This document shows, in pieces, positions 1-8,790 of a stretch of DNA of 64,000 nt. This stretch comes from Rhizobium etli 8C-3. GTDB taxonomy: Bacteria; Pseudomonadota; Alphaproteobacteria; Rhizobiales; Rhizobiaceae. The notes under the pieces are model-generated. The model was not told where the DNA came from. It was given only the letters and a program-made list of their open reading frames with translations, and did not search any database. The DNA lies in contig NZ_CP017244.1 of the NCBI RefSeq assembly GCF_001908375.1, positions 496,001-560,000 of the forward strand, in the 5' to 3' direction. Position numbers and translations under genes: made by a program. How positions within the stretch are numbered: position 1 is the stretch's first letter; the number at the start of each line of letters is the position of its first letter.

Positions 1-699
1 TTCACCGTTCCACTCGACGTCGATAACCGGCGGAAGAGCACCTGCTTCCTTCGGAACATTGCGGATGAACCAGTCCGCCTGCTCGCCGGCCGTCCGGCAC
101 CAGTAGAAGAAATGATAGGCGCCGCGCTTCAAGCCAGCCTCCTTGGCCCTGCGCCAGTTCTTCCTGAACATCGGGTCGAGATGGTCGCCCCCGTCGGTCG
201 CCTTGATATAGGCGAAGTTCGCACCTTGCCGCCTCAGCCGTTCCCAATCGATCTCTGCCTGCCATCGCGACACGTCGACGCCGTGTACGGCAAGTTTTCT
301 TGGTGAAATGGACCCGAAATTGATCGGCTTGGCGTCGCGAAAACCGTAGCTGTAAATCTGCGAGCGCGTCTGCGGAGCCCTTGTCTGAGGCTTGTCCGGC
401 GCCAGCATCGCAATGGGCCGTTCTGACGGGATGGGCGCGCCAACGGTTCTTGAAGCTGGTGCGAACGCTTGCGGCTGCGGCACCGATCCTGCCCAGGCCA
501 AGGTCTGCGGCGGTGGGTTGTCCTGCCGGCCAAGGTCGCCCACATTGGCGGCAGGGACGGGGACGGCTGATTGGGCAACCGAGCCCGTCGTCTCCTCAGA
601 TGGCAGCCCGGCCTGAACGGTCCCAGGACGAGAATTGGCAGCGCAACCGGACAATGTCAGGCAGGCAAGAAAGATTGCAGTCACATTCGATAGACGCAT
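1..699 (-). CDS. GH25-family muramidase lipoprotein, C-terminus beyond window
   Basis: The reading frame runs from an ATG at 699 to the window edge without a stop, giving 233 codons. Residues 1-19 form a lipoprotein signal with lipobox LSGC, so Cys19 should be lipidated. A Pro/Gln/Ala-rich linker follows to about residue 135. The GH25 fold then opens with GVDVSRWQ (from residue 140), continues with a YIKATDG segment and a GAYHFF segment, and ends at the edge with VIDVEWNGE, which carries a catalytic-type Asp227/Glu229 pair. GH25 enzymes cleave the beta-1,4 bond of peptidoglycan between MurNAc and GlcNAc. A lipidated form would act at the inner face of the outer membrane or in the periplasm. 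Roughly 90-110 residues of the domain probably lie outside the window. The family call is firm; the cellular role is inference. Confidence 0.85.
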   Translation of the reverse strand, partial: MRLSNVTAIFLACLTLSGCAANSRPGTVQAGLPSEETTGSVAQSAVPVPAANVGDLGRQDNPPPQTLAWAGSVPQPQAFAPASRTVGAPIPSERPIAMLAPDKPQTRAPQTRSQIYSYGFRDAKPINFGSISPRKLAVHGVDVSRWQAEIDWERLRRQGANFAYIKATDGGDHLDPMFRKNWRRAKEAGLKRGAYHFFYWCRTAGEQADWFIRNVPKEAGALPPVIDVEWNGE

Positions 700-856
700 A
701 AGAACCCGTACGCAAAACAACTGCCGCCGACGCCATCCCATGCCGCCGGGACCGGCTGACGTTGATGGCTAATGGAAAATTACCAAAAAAGACTGAATAC
801 AATCTTTATTGCCAAGGTTAACGGCGCGCCGATGCTTGCGATTGTGTCGGGTAAAT

Positions 857-2035
857 CTAGTCCAAGAATTTCTCTGTCAGCCGCGCCCACATGGCGGCAC
901 CAACAGTCAGGTTCTCGTCTGCAAAGTTGAATTTCGAGCTATGCAGGATCTCAGAGTTCAGACCGTTGCCAAGGCGCAGGAAGCAACCCGGCTTGTGTTC
1001 GAGAAAATGGGAAAAATCCTCGCTTCCCGGGATCAGTGGGCACGCTAAGACCTGGTCCGGGCCAACGAGTTCCTCCGCAATACGGCGGGCAAATTCGGTT
1101 TCCTTCTCGGAGTTGATGACGACTGGGTGGCCGCGGCCATAGTCGATCTCGGCCCTGGCGCCATAGCCTTCCGCGACACTCGCTGCCAGGTTACGGATTC
1201 TCGCCTCCAGAATGTCCCTGATCGCCGGTTCGAAGGACCGGACGCTGAGCAGAAGGGTTGCGATGTCGGGAATGACATTCGAGGCCTCACCGGCATGGAT
1301 GGAGCCGACGGTGACGACTGCGGTTTGTGTCGGATCGATGCTGCGCGAAACGACCGACTGCAGTGAGACGACGAGATTGCATGCAATGAGCACCGGGTCC
1401 ACCGTCAGATGCGGCCTGGAGGCGTGGCCACCCTTTCCCTTGATGGTGATTTTTACCGTGTCGGCAGCTGCCATCAATGGACCGGAACGCAAAAGCCAGG
1501 TGCCTTCGGGCGCGCCGGGATGATTGTGCAACCCGAAAATCGCATCGCATGGAAAGCGTTCAAACAATCCGTCAGCGATCATCGCCTCAGCACCGCTTGC
1601 GCTGCCTGCTTCCTCGGCGGGCTGGAAGATCAGGTTGACCGTCCCGTCAAAACGGCGGGTGCGCGCCAGATACTCCGCAGCCCCAAGCAGCATCGTCGTG
1701 TGACCGTCGTGACCGCATGCATGCATCTTGCCGGCAGCCCGGCTGGCGTAAGGCAGGCTCGTTTCTTCCTGGATTGGAAGAGCATCCATGTCGGCGCGGA
1801 TCGCAATACTGCGCGGACTGCTGCCCATCTGAAGACGAGCGACGACACCGTGGCCGCCGACATTTCGGAAAACTTCGTAGCCCCAGGAGCCCAGTTTATC
1901 AGCGACGAAGCGTGCAGTCTCGACCTCTTCGAATGATAGTTCCGGATTGGCGTGAAGATGCCGGCGGGTCGCTACAAGCTCTTCCTTGAGCGGCTCGAAG
2001 TCGCAGATGCGGGCAAAGCCCTTGTCGCGTGTCAT
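857..2035 (-). CDS. M20D-family amidohydrolase (N-acyl amino acid / hippurate hydrolase type)
   Basis: A 392-residue zinc aminoacylase of the M20D branch (hippurate hydrolase, IAA-amino acid hydrolase, N-acyl-L-amino acid amidohydrolase). The metal-binding HACGHDGH motif lies near residue 105 and the PAEE motif with the catalytic Glu near residue 140. The dimerisation domain begins around IKGKGGHASRPH, and a C-terminal GSEDFSHF segment supplies the last ligand region. I start at the ATG at 2035 because the TTG just upstream has no better ribosome site. It is the last gene of the leftward run of binding-fold protein, SBP, permease and ATPase, 84 bases after the ATPase stop. That suggests hydrolysis of an imported N-acylated or conjugated amino acid. 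The substrate cannot be read from sequence. Confidence 0.88.
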   Translation of the reverse strand: MTRDKGFARICDFEPLKEELVATRRHLHANPELSFEEVETARFVADKLGSWGYEVFRNVGGHGVVARLQMGSSPRSIAIRADMDALPIQEETSLPYASRAAGKMHACGHDGHTTMLLGAAEYLARTRRFDGTVNLIFQPAEEAGSASGAEAMIADGLFERFPCDAIFGLHNHPGAPEGTWLLRSGPLMAAADTVKITIKGKGGHASRPHLTVDPVLIACNLVVSLQSVVSRSIDPTQTAVVTVGSIHAGEASNVIPDIATLLLSVRSFEPAIRDILEARIRNLAASVAEGYGARAEIDYGRGHPVVINSEKETEFARRIAEELVGPDQVLACPLIPGSEDFSHFLEHKPGCFLRLGNGLNSEILHSSKFNFADENLTVGAAMWARLTEKFLD

Positions 2036-2119
2036 CAATTGGTTCCAATAGCTAGAATGAACAGTATCGTCCGTCGCGGTTTGGCGGCGCGACGGAGTGC
2101 GCAGCGTAAAGATTGCCGG

Positions 2120-2899
2120 CTAGATGAAGCGCGCGAGAAAACTTCTCGTGCGTTGATGCTGCGGATTGCCGAGGACCTCTTCGGGCTTGCCGTGTTCGAC
2201 GACTTTGCCGCCATCCATGAAAATGACGCGGTCGGCCGCTTCGCGCGCAAAGCCAATCTCGTGAGTGACGACGATCATGGTCAGTCCCTGGCTTGCCAGG
2301 TCCCGCATGGTTGCAAGAACCTCGCCGACGAGCTCGGGATCGAGTGCGGAGGTTGGCTCGTCGAACAGCATCAGCTTCGGCTTGATCGCCAGAGCACGTG
2401 CAATCGCCACGCGCTGCTGCTGGCCGCCGGAAAGCTGGCGCGGGTAACTGTCGGCTTTTTCCGAGAGGCCGACGCGCTCCAGAAGCATCAGCGCATTTTC
2501 CATTGCGGCCTTGCGGCTTTCGCCGTGGATGCCAACCGGCGCTTCGATAATGTTTTCGAGTGCGGTCATGTGTGGATAGAGATTGAACTGCTGGAAAACC
2601 ATGCCGATCTTGCGCCTTTGCGCAGCGATAGCATTTTTGGAGAGCTTCTCAAGCCGGTCCTTTCGCAATCGATAACCGATCTGTTCTCCATCGACCATGA
2701 TTGAGCCCTGATTGATGGACTCGAGATGATTGATGCAGCGCAGGAAGGTCGATTTGCCCGAGCCGGAAGGCCCGAGGATAACCACGACCTCGCCAGGGGC
2801 GACGTCAAGGTCGATGCCCTTTAAGACTTCAAACTGGTCGTAGGACTTGTGAACATTGCGTGCGTGAACGAGAGGTCCGACAGTTGCAAGGGCGTTCAA
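2120..2899 (-). CDS. Polar amino acid ABC transporter ATP-binding protein
   Basis: A 259-residue ATPase of the polar amino acid (HisP/GlnQ) class that powers uptake through the adjacent permease. Visible motifs are Walker [10 protein letters not shown] near residue 43, the Q-loop FQQFNLYPH, the signature LSGGQQQR, Walker B LMLFDEP and the H-loop VVTHE. It starts with TTG at 2899, overlapping the permease stop by four bases (TTGA), a layout typical of translational coupling. The family length is about 240-260 residues, so the protein is complete. Substrate class (amino acid or derivative) follows from the family and from the neighbouring M20 amidohydrolase. Confidence 0.93.
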   Translation of the reverse strand: MNALATVGPLVHARNVHKSYDQFEVLKGIDLDVAPGEVVVILGPSGSGKSTFLRCINHLESINQGSIMVDGEQIGYRLRKDRLEKLSKNAIAAQRRKIGMVFQQFNLYPHMTALENIIEAPVGIHGESRKAAMENALMLLERVGLSEKADSYPRQLSGGQQQRVAIARALAIKPKLMLFDEPTSALDPELVGEVLATMRDLASQGLTMIVVTHEIGFAREAADRVIFMDGGKVVEHGKPEEVLGNPQHQRTRSFLARFI

Positions 2900-3864
2900 T
2901 GGCTCGCCTCCTGTGCGATGACGGGTGAGGGGCTATCCGATACGATCGGCGTGCCTGCCTGTCCGGCAGGCTTCGGTGCGCTGGAGGAGCGTCTGTCGCC
3001 TCTGCTGTAGTAGCGTTCGATATAGCCTTGGCCGATGTTGAGGATCGAGGTGATCAGCAGGTACCAGACCACCGCGACGAGCAGCATCGGAATGATCTCG
3101 AAGGTGCGGTTATAGATCGACTGGACCGAATAGAGCAGGTCGGCCATGGCGATCACGCTGACGAGAGAGGTCGCCTTGATCATGCTGATGAGTTGGTTGC
3201 CGGTTGGCGGAACGATGGAGCGCATCGCTTGCGGTATGATGATCCTGCGCAGCGCGCGTGCCCGCGTCATGCCAAAGGCTTCCGCCGTTTCCGCCTGGCC
3301 CCTATCGACCGACAGAAGGCCGCCGCGGATGATCTCGGCCATGTAGGCCGCCTCGTTGAGCGCCAGGCCGACGATTGCTGCCGTCATCGGCGTGATGACA
3401 GAATTGGTGTCCCAACTGGCCAATGTCGGTCCGAAGGGCACGGTGATTGAAATTGATGGAAAGAGCGTCGACAGATTGTACCAGAATATAAGCTGCACCA
3501 GGAGCGGCGTGCCGCGGAAGAACCAGATGTAGAGACCGGCAAGAGAATGGGCGAGCCGGTCGCTCGACAACCGTGCAATGGCAAGCAGCAGACCAAGTGC
3601 TATGCCGATCAGCATGGCAACAACAGTCAGTCCCAGCGAGACGTAGAGGCCGCTGATGACCGTCGGGTCAAAGAAATATTGTGCGACGACCGGCCAGCCG
3701 AAATTCTCGTTGTTTGCGACGATCCAGGCAAAATTGGCCGCGATGCCCACTGTCAGGGCCCAAAGGACGAGGCGATCGGTGCGAAACGGCTTATGCGCGT
3801 TGACGACGTCGCGGGGATCGGCACCGCCCGAAGGCGATGCGGATTTATGGTCGCTTGCACTCAT
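2896..3864 (-). CDS. Polar amino acid ABC transporter permease (HisM/GlnP type)
   Basis: A 322-residue inner-membrane permease with a hydrophilic N-terminus of about 30 residues, several transmembrane segments and a Ser/Pro/Ala-rich cytoplasmic tail. The EAA loop is clear (EAAYMAEIIRGGL through QAMRSIVPP, roughly residues 170-215). Both tails are longer than usual for this family. Only one permease gene is present, so the channel would be a homodimer, as known for other members. ATG overlaps the SBP stop (ATGA), and its own stop overlaps the ATPase start, so the three transporter genes form a tightly coupled operon. Confidence 0.9.
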   Translation of the reverse strand: MSASDHKSASPSGGADPRDVVNAHKPFRTDRLVLWALTVGIAANFAWIVANNENFGWPVVAQYFFDPTVISGLYVSLGLTVVAMLIGIALGLLLAIARLSSDRLAHSLAGLYIWFFRGTPLLVQLIFWYNLSTLFPSISITVPFGPTLASWDTNSVITPMTAAIVGLALNEAAYMAEIIRGGLLSVDRGQAETAEAFGMTRARALRRIIIPQAMRSIVPPTGNQLISMIKATSLVSVIAMADLLYSVQSIYNRTFEIIPMLLVAVVWYLLITSILNIGQGYIERYYSRGDRRSSSAPKPAGQAGTPIVSDSPSPVIAQEASH

Positions 3865-4751
3865 TTTGGCAACATCCCGCCGAGATTGATGCCCGGCTCT
3901 TTAATCATGTTGTTCTCAAGACCCCATTTCTTCATGATCGCCGCATAGGTGCCGTTCTCCATCAGAATTTTCATGCCATCGCGCAGCACAGGGCCGAGGG
4001 GCGATCCCTTCGGCACGACGGCGCCCTGATAGAGATCTTCAAAGCCGTTCTTCTGGCCGACGCCGGTGAGCTCGAGCTGACCATTGGACTGCGACACGAA
4101 ATAGGTGAGGGGCGCCTGAGAGGAGAAGAACGCGTCCGAGCGCTTGGATCTGACGGCGAGGATCGAGCTCGGCTGGTCGGTAAAGGATTGCACCTCGATC
4201 GCGTCCTTGCCGTCGGACTTGCACTTTTCGGCCTGGACCTTGATGACCTTCTCAGCCGATCCGCCAGCCATGACTGCGATGCGCTGTCCGCAAGCGGTGT
4301 CGAGCGAGGTTATCCCGTTCGGATTGCCCTTGTGCACAGCAAAGACGACGAATTCCTGCACCCAGTCGACGAAGTCATTAGCCTCTTCGCGGCTCTTGAA
4401 GTCGCCGACAGGACCGAAGGCGAATTGATAGCGGCCGGAATTGACGCCGGCGAGGAGTGCCGGCAGACCACCCACCGTTGCGTGCTCGATCGTAACGCCG
4501 AGCACTTGGCCGAGCGCGTCCGTAAGGTCGGCGCTCGCTCCTTCCATCTTCGTTCCGGTGACGATCTCGTAGGGGGGAAAGGAGCCGTTGTTGACCGAGA
4601 TGATCTTGCCGGCGGTCTTGATCTCCTCGGGTAGCTTTGCCCGCAGTTCCTCGTTGACGTTGAGTTTCGGAAGGTCCGCATCATCGGCCATGGCCATTCC
4701 AGAGAGCAGGGTGCTCGCCAGGGCGAGGGAGGTGAAAAATTTCAATGGCAT
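3861..4751 (-). CDS. Polar amino acid ABC transporter periplasmic binding protein
   Basis: A 296-residue secreted binding protein of the SBP_bac_3 family. A Sec signal peptide (residues 1-22, ending MAMA) is followed by the mature domain, including the GSFPPYE segment and the SADLTDALGQVLG segment of lobe 1. The ribosome site GGGGAAT sits just upstream of the ATG at 4751. The gene leads the permease and ATPase in a four-base-overlap operon and lies 35 bases downstream of the cytosolic binding-fold protein. Expected role: capture of an amino acid or conjugate in the periplasm. The ligand is unknown. Confidence 0.9.
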   Translation of the reverse strand: MPLKFFTSLALASTLLSGMAMADDADLPKLNVNEELRAKLPEEIKTAGKIISVNNGSFPPYEIVTGTKMEGASADLTDALGQVLGVTIEHATVGGLPALLAGVNSGRYQFAFGPVGDFKSREEANDFVDWVQEFVVFAVHKGNPNGITSLDTACGQRIAVMAGGSAEKVIKVQAEKCKSDGKDAIEVQSFTDQPSSILAVRSKRSDAFFSSQAPLTYFVSQSNGQLELTGVGQKNGFEDLYQGAVVPKGSPLGPVLRDGMKILMENGTYAAIMKKWGLENNMIKEPGINLGGMLPK

Positions 4752-4786
4752 TTCTTATTCCCCTTTTGGTTTGTATGGAAACAGGT

Positions 4787-5776
4787 TCAGGTTGCGGCTG
4801 CGGCAAGCTGCGAGCGATCCGAGGACGTCTGCATCGGAAAAAGCTCTACCGGCGTGAGTGCTCGCGGCAGGATGTCCTGCGCGTACAGTTCGCGGGCAAA
4901 ATCGGCAATCATCGCACGGTTGGCATCAAGGCCGCTTTCGTCCCAGTCCGGCGGCAGATCTGCCGAGACCTTCAAAAGCTCATCGAGCATCCACGGCGTG
5001 GTGTCGGCATATTTGCGGCGCTTCGTGGTCCAGACGCGCTTGGATTCATCGATCAAGCTGCTGAGTTCTTCGAGGAGCCATGGGTGTTGCGCCGCTACCG
5101 TCGACTTGACGCCGATGAGATGCATTCCCGGTACATAGCCGACGTCCTCGAAATACCGGCGCTCGGCATGGCGAAAATCTGCAAGCACCTGGCGGAACGG
5201 CGAATCTTTATCGAAAAAGCCCTCAGGCATGAAGGGTGTGAAAACCGCATCCAGCCCACCGTCTTTCAGGAGTTCGACCATCGGCCGCTCTCCAGGTGCT
5301 GCCTCGATGCGTCCCGGGCGACCAAAGCCATCGAGACGATCAGCAATCGGGTGGGCTTCCGTCAACCGACCGGCAAACCACATCGCATCCTCGACGCCGA
5401 CACCCTCACGTCGCAAGGCTGCGCGCGTCCAGGTGTTTCCAGAATCGCGCCATCCCGTCACACCGATCCGCTTTCCGGCAAGCTGGCGCAGTTGCGTGAT
5501 CGGGCTCTCCTTCGTCGTGATGATGCAGCGATGGCGAAAGCCGCGCATGATGAAGTTCGGGATGCCGATCACAGTCTCGTCGCCGTCGGCGCGAAGCTGG
5601 GCATATCGGCTGAAGGACATTTCCGCCGCGTCGGGAGCGTCGTCCTTTCCGATATGGGAGATGAGCGTGCCAACCCTTTCGATCTGCACGTCGAGACGGG
5701 GTGAAGAGACCTCCCCCAACACCAGCGGGGTCATGTAGTCCCAGTCGCGCAGGGCCAGCCTTATCGTTACAGTCAT
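4787..5776 (-). CDS. NMT1/4,5-dihydroxyphthalate decarboxylase-like protein, cytosolic
   Basis: A 329-residue protein with the two-lobe binding fold shared by the THI5/NMT1 pyrimidine-precursor proteins and 4,5-dihydroxyphthalate decarboxylase. Visible cues are the N-terminal LALRDWDYMTPL strand, the MSFSRYAQL segment and the KRIGVTGWRDSGNTW segment near residue 105. There is no signal peptide, so unlike ordinary ABC binding proteins it should stay in the cytosol and may be an enzyme. I prefer the ATG at 5776 (GAGAG 8-10 bases upstream) over a TTG at 5791. It is the first gene of the leftward operon, facing the MocR regulator across an inverted repeat. A decarboxylase or aldol-type step on the imported compound is possible but unproven. 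Confidence 0.65.
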   Translation of the reverse strand: MTVTIRLALRDWDYMTPLVLGEVSSPRLDVQIERVGTLISHIGKDDAPDAAEMSFSRYAQLRADGDETVIGIPNFIMRGFRHRCIITTKESPITQLRQLAGKRIGVTGWRDSGNTWTRAALRREGVGVEDAMWFAGRLTEAHPIADRLDGFGRPGRIEAAPGERPMVELLKDGGLDAVFTPFMPEGFFDKDSPFRQVLADFRHAERRYFEDVGYVPGMHLIGVKSTVAAQHPWLLEELSSLIDESKRVWTTKRRKYADTTPWMLDELLKVSADLPPDWDESGLDANRAMIADFARELYAQDILPRALTPVELFPMQTSSDRSQLAAAAT

Positions 5777-5812
5777 GCATTTCGCTCTCAAAAAAAGACA
5801 TTTCCGCTCGTA

Positions 5813-5866
5813 ATTAAATGTTCAGTTTGCTGCGATCAAATGTTATTACGTTATTGAACATTTAAT
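5813..5866. promoter_or_regulatory. Perfect 12-bp inverted repeat, probable MocR-type operator
   Basis: ATTAAATGTTCA (5813-5824) and its exact reverse complement TGAACATTTAAT (5855-5866) are separated by 30 bases. A third partial half-site, AAATGTT, lies at 5838-5844. The pair occupies the short AT-rich gap between the divergent operon and the MocR-type gene, 12 bases before the regulator start. MocR regulators are known to bind repeated half-sites in such shared promoter regions. Assignment to this regulator is inference from position. Confidence 0.7.
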
Positions 5867-5878
5867 CGTGGTGCAGAT

Positions 5879-7207
5879 ATGAGCGAAACACGAAATGCCG
5901 ATTGGTTTGCCGAAAAATTAAGCGATACCTCCATTCGCGGAATTGCGTTGGAAACCAGCGCCTTAATCCGTGCAGGCGCGCTTCCCGTCGGAACCAAGCT
6001 GCCTGCGATCCGCGACCTTGCCTTCGCGCTTGGCGTCAGCCCAGCGACGATTTCTGAGGCCTGGAGCGAACTGCGCCGCCAGAAGATCATCAGCGGGCGG
6101 GGCCGCAACGGCACCTGGATCAGCGGCGATCGGTTCGTTGCCAAGCCAGAGAGGCTTGCGAGCTCCGGCAACTACGGCGAGGGTGTGCTCGACCTTACGG
6201 CGGCGGTCCCCGATGTAGGCCTGCTACCGCCCCTAGCAGACGCTCTGACATACGGCGCCTCGGCGGAAAGCCTCAACAGCTACGAACGCAGCCATATACT
6301 GCCGGAGCTCGAAGCGGCCGTGCGGCGCGACTGGCCCTACGAGCCGGAGGCCTTCCTTGCAACAAACGGCGGCTACAACGCCGTCTACACGCTGTTGCAT
6401 GCATTGGTGATGCCTGGCGCTTCAGTCGCAATCGAAAATCCGACGGCCATGCGCCTTCTCGACATCCTGGAGGATCTGGGTGTGCGTATCCTGCCAGTTC
6501 AGTGCGACAAGGACGGTCCCCTGCCGTCGGCGCTCGAAGCGGCCATGAAATATCGCCCTGTAGCATTTCTGTTTCAGCCGCGGCTTCACTCCGTGACCGG
6601 CCAAAGCGTCAGCAAGGCACGCCTGGAAGCTCTGGGAAATATTTTGGCGGGCAGCGATACGCTGATCATCGAAGATGATGGCGTGGCCGACATTTCCGGC
6701 GCAACCAAGCATTCCTTGGGAGGGCGCTATCCTGACCGCGTCATACACATCCTTTCCTATTCGAAGACGCTGGGTCCGGACCTGCGTCTTGCCGTGCTGT
6801 CGAGTTCCCGGGCGATCGTCGAGCAGATTCAATCCTATCGGAGTTTCAGCGCCGGCTGGACCAGCCGGATTCTGCAATCGGCAGCGGCGTGGCTGCTACG
6901 CGATCCTAGAACCGACGAAATTCTTGCCCGCGCACGCAATATCTATCAGCAGCGCCACGATGAACTGACGAATGCGCTGCGCGAGCGCCACGTCGAGTTG
7001 GACGACGGAGAAGGCCTCTGCGCCTGGGTTCCGGTTTCGTCGGAGCCCTTTGCGATGGTCACCTTGGCGGCGAGAGGGATCGCGGTGCACCCCGGCGCTA
7101 AGTTCTCGATCCTGCCCAGCAATCATATCAGGGTCGCAACGGGCAATCTTTCTGATCGGTGCAGCGAGGTCGCAGACGCCATCGCGCTGGCCTGCACGAC
7201 AGGCTGA
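5879..7207 (+). CDS. MocR/PdxR-type GntR regulator with aminotransferase domain
   Basis: A 442-residue fusion regulator. Residues 15-85 form a GntR winged helix (LPAIRDLAFALGVSPATISEAW). Residues from about 105 on form a fold-type I aminotransferase domain. The PLP-lysine motif is visible as SYSKTLGPDLRLA near residue 300, preceded by IIEDDGVADI. Family members sense PLP or a PLP-amine adduct and usually switch on a divergent transporter or catabolic operon. Here the partner operon encodes an amino acid type ABC importer, an M20D amidohydrolase and a binding-fold protein. The ATG at 5879 overlaps no neighbour, and the upstream gap holds the inverted repeat. Complete length for the family. Confidence 0.9.
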   Translation: MSETRNADWFAEKLSDTSIRGIALETSALIRAGALPVGTKLPAIRDLAFALGVSPATISEAWSELRRQKIISGRGRNGTWISGDRFVAKPERLASSGNYGEGVLDLTAAVPDVGLLPPLADALTYGASAESLNSYERSHILPELEAAVRRDWPYEPEAFLATNGGYNAVYTLLHALVMPGASVAIENPTAMRLLDILEDLGVRILPVQCDKDGPLPSALEAAMKYRPVAFLFQPRLHSVTGQSVSKARLEALGNILAGSDTLIIEDDGVADISGATKHSLGGRYPDRVIHILSYSKTLGPDLRLAVLSSSRAIVEQIQSYRSFSAGWTSRILQSAAAWLLRDPRTDEILARARNIYQQRHDELTNALRERHVELDDGEGLCAWVPVSSEPFAMVTLAARGIAVHPGAKFSILPSNHIRVATGNLSDRCSEVADAIALACTTG

Positions 7208-7591
7208 TCCTTAAATTCTCGCGCCGAAATGGCACAAACATTGGCGATGGCGTTCCGGCCTGAGAGCGATGAACAGGGCTCAATAGAGCCAATTTTCAAC
7301 AGCAGGATTTGGCGCGCTCGGCCAGGGCGGCGCTGGTCGTGCGGTGAGCAACCGTCTCGTGCAGAGCATGGCCGACCCTCCCGGTTCAAGCGATATCATT
7401 GGAGCGCGAACTTGTATGTGCTGGTCACGGGTTCCGGCAGAGCCGAGATCCTCAAGATCGCGCAGCTTTCGGCATCGCACAACGGGGCGTAAAAAACCGG
7501 CGCATCGCGCGGCTGTGGAATCTAAACCCACTTGATATTGAAAATCCCCCTTGGGCCTCGCCATATTCTGATCCAGAACGGAGACAGGGCA
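7208..7591. other. 384-base intergenic stretch, no gene recognised
   Basis: Short open frames exist on both strands, but none has a recognisable domain, a convincing ribosome site or a link to a neighbour. A ribosome site for msrB (GGAGACAGG) lies at its right end. I see no clear terminator after the regulator gene. Confidence 0.5.
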
Positions 7592-8035
7592 ATGACCTAT
7601 ACAAAGACCGACGAAGCGGTCAGCAGGCTCACACCCGAACAGTATCGGGTGACCCAGCAGAACGGCACCGAACGCTCCTTCACCGGGGAATATAATGACA
7701 ACAAAAGGCCAGGCATCTATGTCGACATCGTCTCCGGCGAACCGCTGTTTGCCTCGGCCGACAAGTTCGATTCCGGCTGCGGCTGGCCGAGCTTCACCAA
7801 GCCGATCGTGGCGGCAAATGTCAACGAGTTGCGGGATGACTCGCATGGTATGATCCGCACCGAGGTGCGTTCGATACATGGCGACAGTCACCTCGGCCAT
7901 GTGTTTCCCGACGGCCCTGAGGATCGCGGTGGCCTGCGTTACTGCATCAATTCCGCCGCCCTGCGCTTCATTGCGCGCGACGAAATGGAGGCAGCGGGCT
8001 ATGGTGCATATCTCAACCAGGTGGAGGATATCTAA
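7592..8035 (+). CDS. msrB: Peptide-methionine (R)-S-oxide reductase MsrB, zinc-less type
   Basis: A 147-residue MsrB that reduces methionine-R-sulfoxide in oxidised proteins. The core motifs are [15 protein letters not shown] with resolving-type Cys63, [10 protein letters not shown], and GLRYCINS with catalytic Cys118. The two CxxC zinc sites of many MsrBs are absent: the first is replaced by [11 protein letters not shown]. That pattern is known from the MsrB domains of MsrA-MsrB fusions. I start at the ATG at 7592, preceded by GGAGACAGG, rather than the longer frame from 7532. The stop is immediately followed by the msrA ATG, so the two are one operon repairing both sulfoxide epimers. Confidence 0.93.
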   Translation: MTYTKTDEAVSRLTPEQYRVTQQNGTERSFTGEYNDNKRPGIYVDIVSGEPLFASADKFDSGCGWPSFTKPIVAANVNELRDDSHGMIRTEVRSIHGDSHLGHVFPDGPEDRGGLRYCINSAALRFIARDEMEAAGYGAYLNQVEDI

Positions 8036-8542
8036 ATGACCGAGAGAGCTGTTTTGGCTGGTGGTTGCTTCTGGGGCATGCAGGACTTGATCCGCAAGCT
8101 TCCCGGGGTCATTCAGACCCGCGTGGGCTATACCGGCGGCGATGTGGCGAACGCGACCTACCGAAATCACGGTACCCACGCCGAAGGCATCGAGATCATC
8201 TTCGATCCCGAGGCGATCAGCTACAGGCGAATTCTGGAGTTTTTCTTTCAGATCCATGATCCGACGACAAGAAACCGGCAGGGCAACGATGTCGGCGCCT
8301 CGTATCGGTCGGCGATCTACTACGCTGACGACGAGCAGAAGCGGATAGCCGAGGACACCATCGCAGACGTCGAGGCTTCCGGCCTGTGGCCGGGCAAGGT
8401 TGTCACCGAAGTGGAGCCTGTCGGAGACTTCTGGCAGGCGGAGCCGGAGCACCAGGATTACCTGCAGCACTATCCAAATGGCTACACCTGCCATTTCCCG
8501 CGCCCCAACTGGGTGTTGCCGGCGCGCGCGGCGGCCGAATAG
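8036..8542 (+). CDS. msrA: Peptide-methionine (S)-S-oxide reductase MsrA
   Basis: A 168-residue MsrA with the catalytic GGCFWG motif (Cys11 nucleophile), the VGYTGG segment, the FDP segment and the EPEHQDYLQ segment, all typical. No C-terminal resolving cysteine pair is seen. The only other cysteine, in the YTCHFPRP segment near residue 160, may resolve the disulfide. It reduces methionine-S-sulfoxide, using thioredoxin in characterised members. Its ATG abuts the msrB TAA with no gap, so translation is probably coupled. Full family length. Confidence 0.94.
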   Translation: MTERAVLAGGCFWGMQDLIRKLPGVIQTRVGYTGGDVANATYRNHGTHAEGIEIIFDPEAISYRRILEFFFQIHDPTTRNRQGNDVGASYRSAIYYADDEQKRIAEDTIADVEASGLWPGKVVTEVEPVGDFWQAEPEHQDYLQHYPNGYTCHFPRPNWVLPARAAAE

Positions 8543-8559
8543 GCGACCGACTGTCGCCT
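8541..8559 (+). terminator. 7-bp hairpin at the end of msrBA
   Basis: AGGCGAC and GTCGCCT flank a 5-base loop, beginning inside the msrA stop codon. There is no T-tract, so it may be a weak terminator or a 3' end stabiliser rather than a strong intrinsic terminator. Confidence 0.4.
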
Positions 8560-8790
8560 GGTCGCACAGATTGGCGGTCATTCGAAATCCTGAAGAATCC
8601 GGCCGATCCGCCGGCGCATAGCAGGAGCCTTTTGTGCAATCTGGACGCCGCTACCAAGGTGCGCCGGCAGTGCCGGCGCGGCGCTGACACAAACATCCAG
8701 GCTAAGATGGGGCTCTGAGCGAACATCGAGGTAGTCGGTCTCCATCGCTGATGTAAAATGCTCATTTTCCCACAGCGACGGAGCAATCCT

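Noticed and set aside
7280..8581. A 433-codon frame on the minus strand covering msrB and msrA
   Set aside because: It is antisense to two well-defined genes and has no domain or ribosome site.
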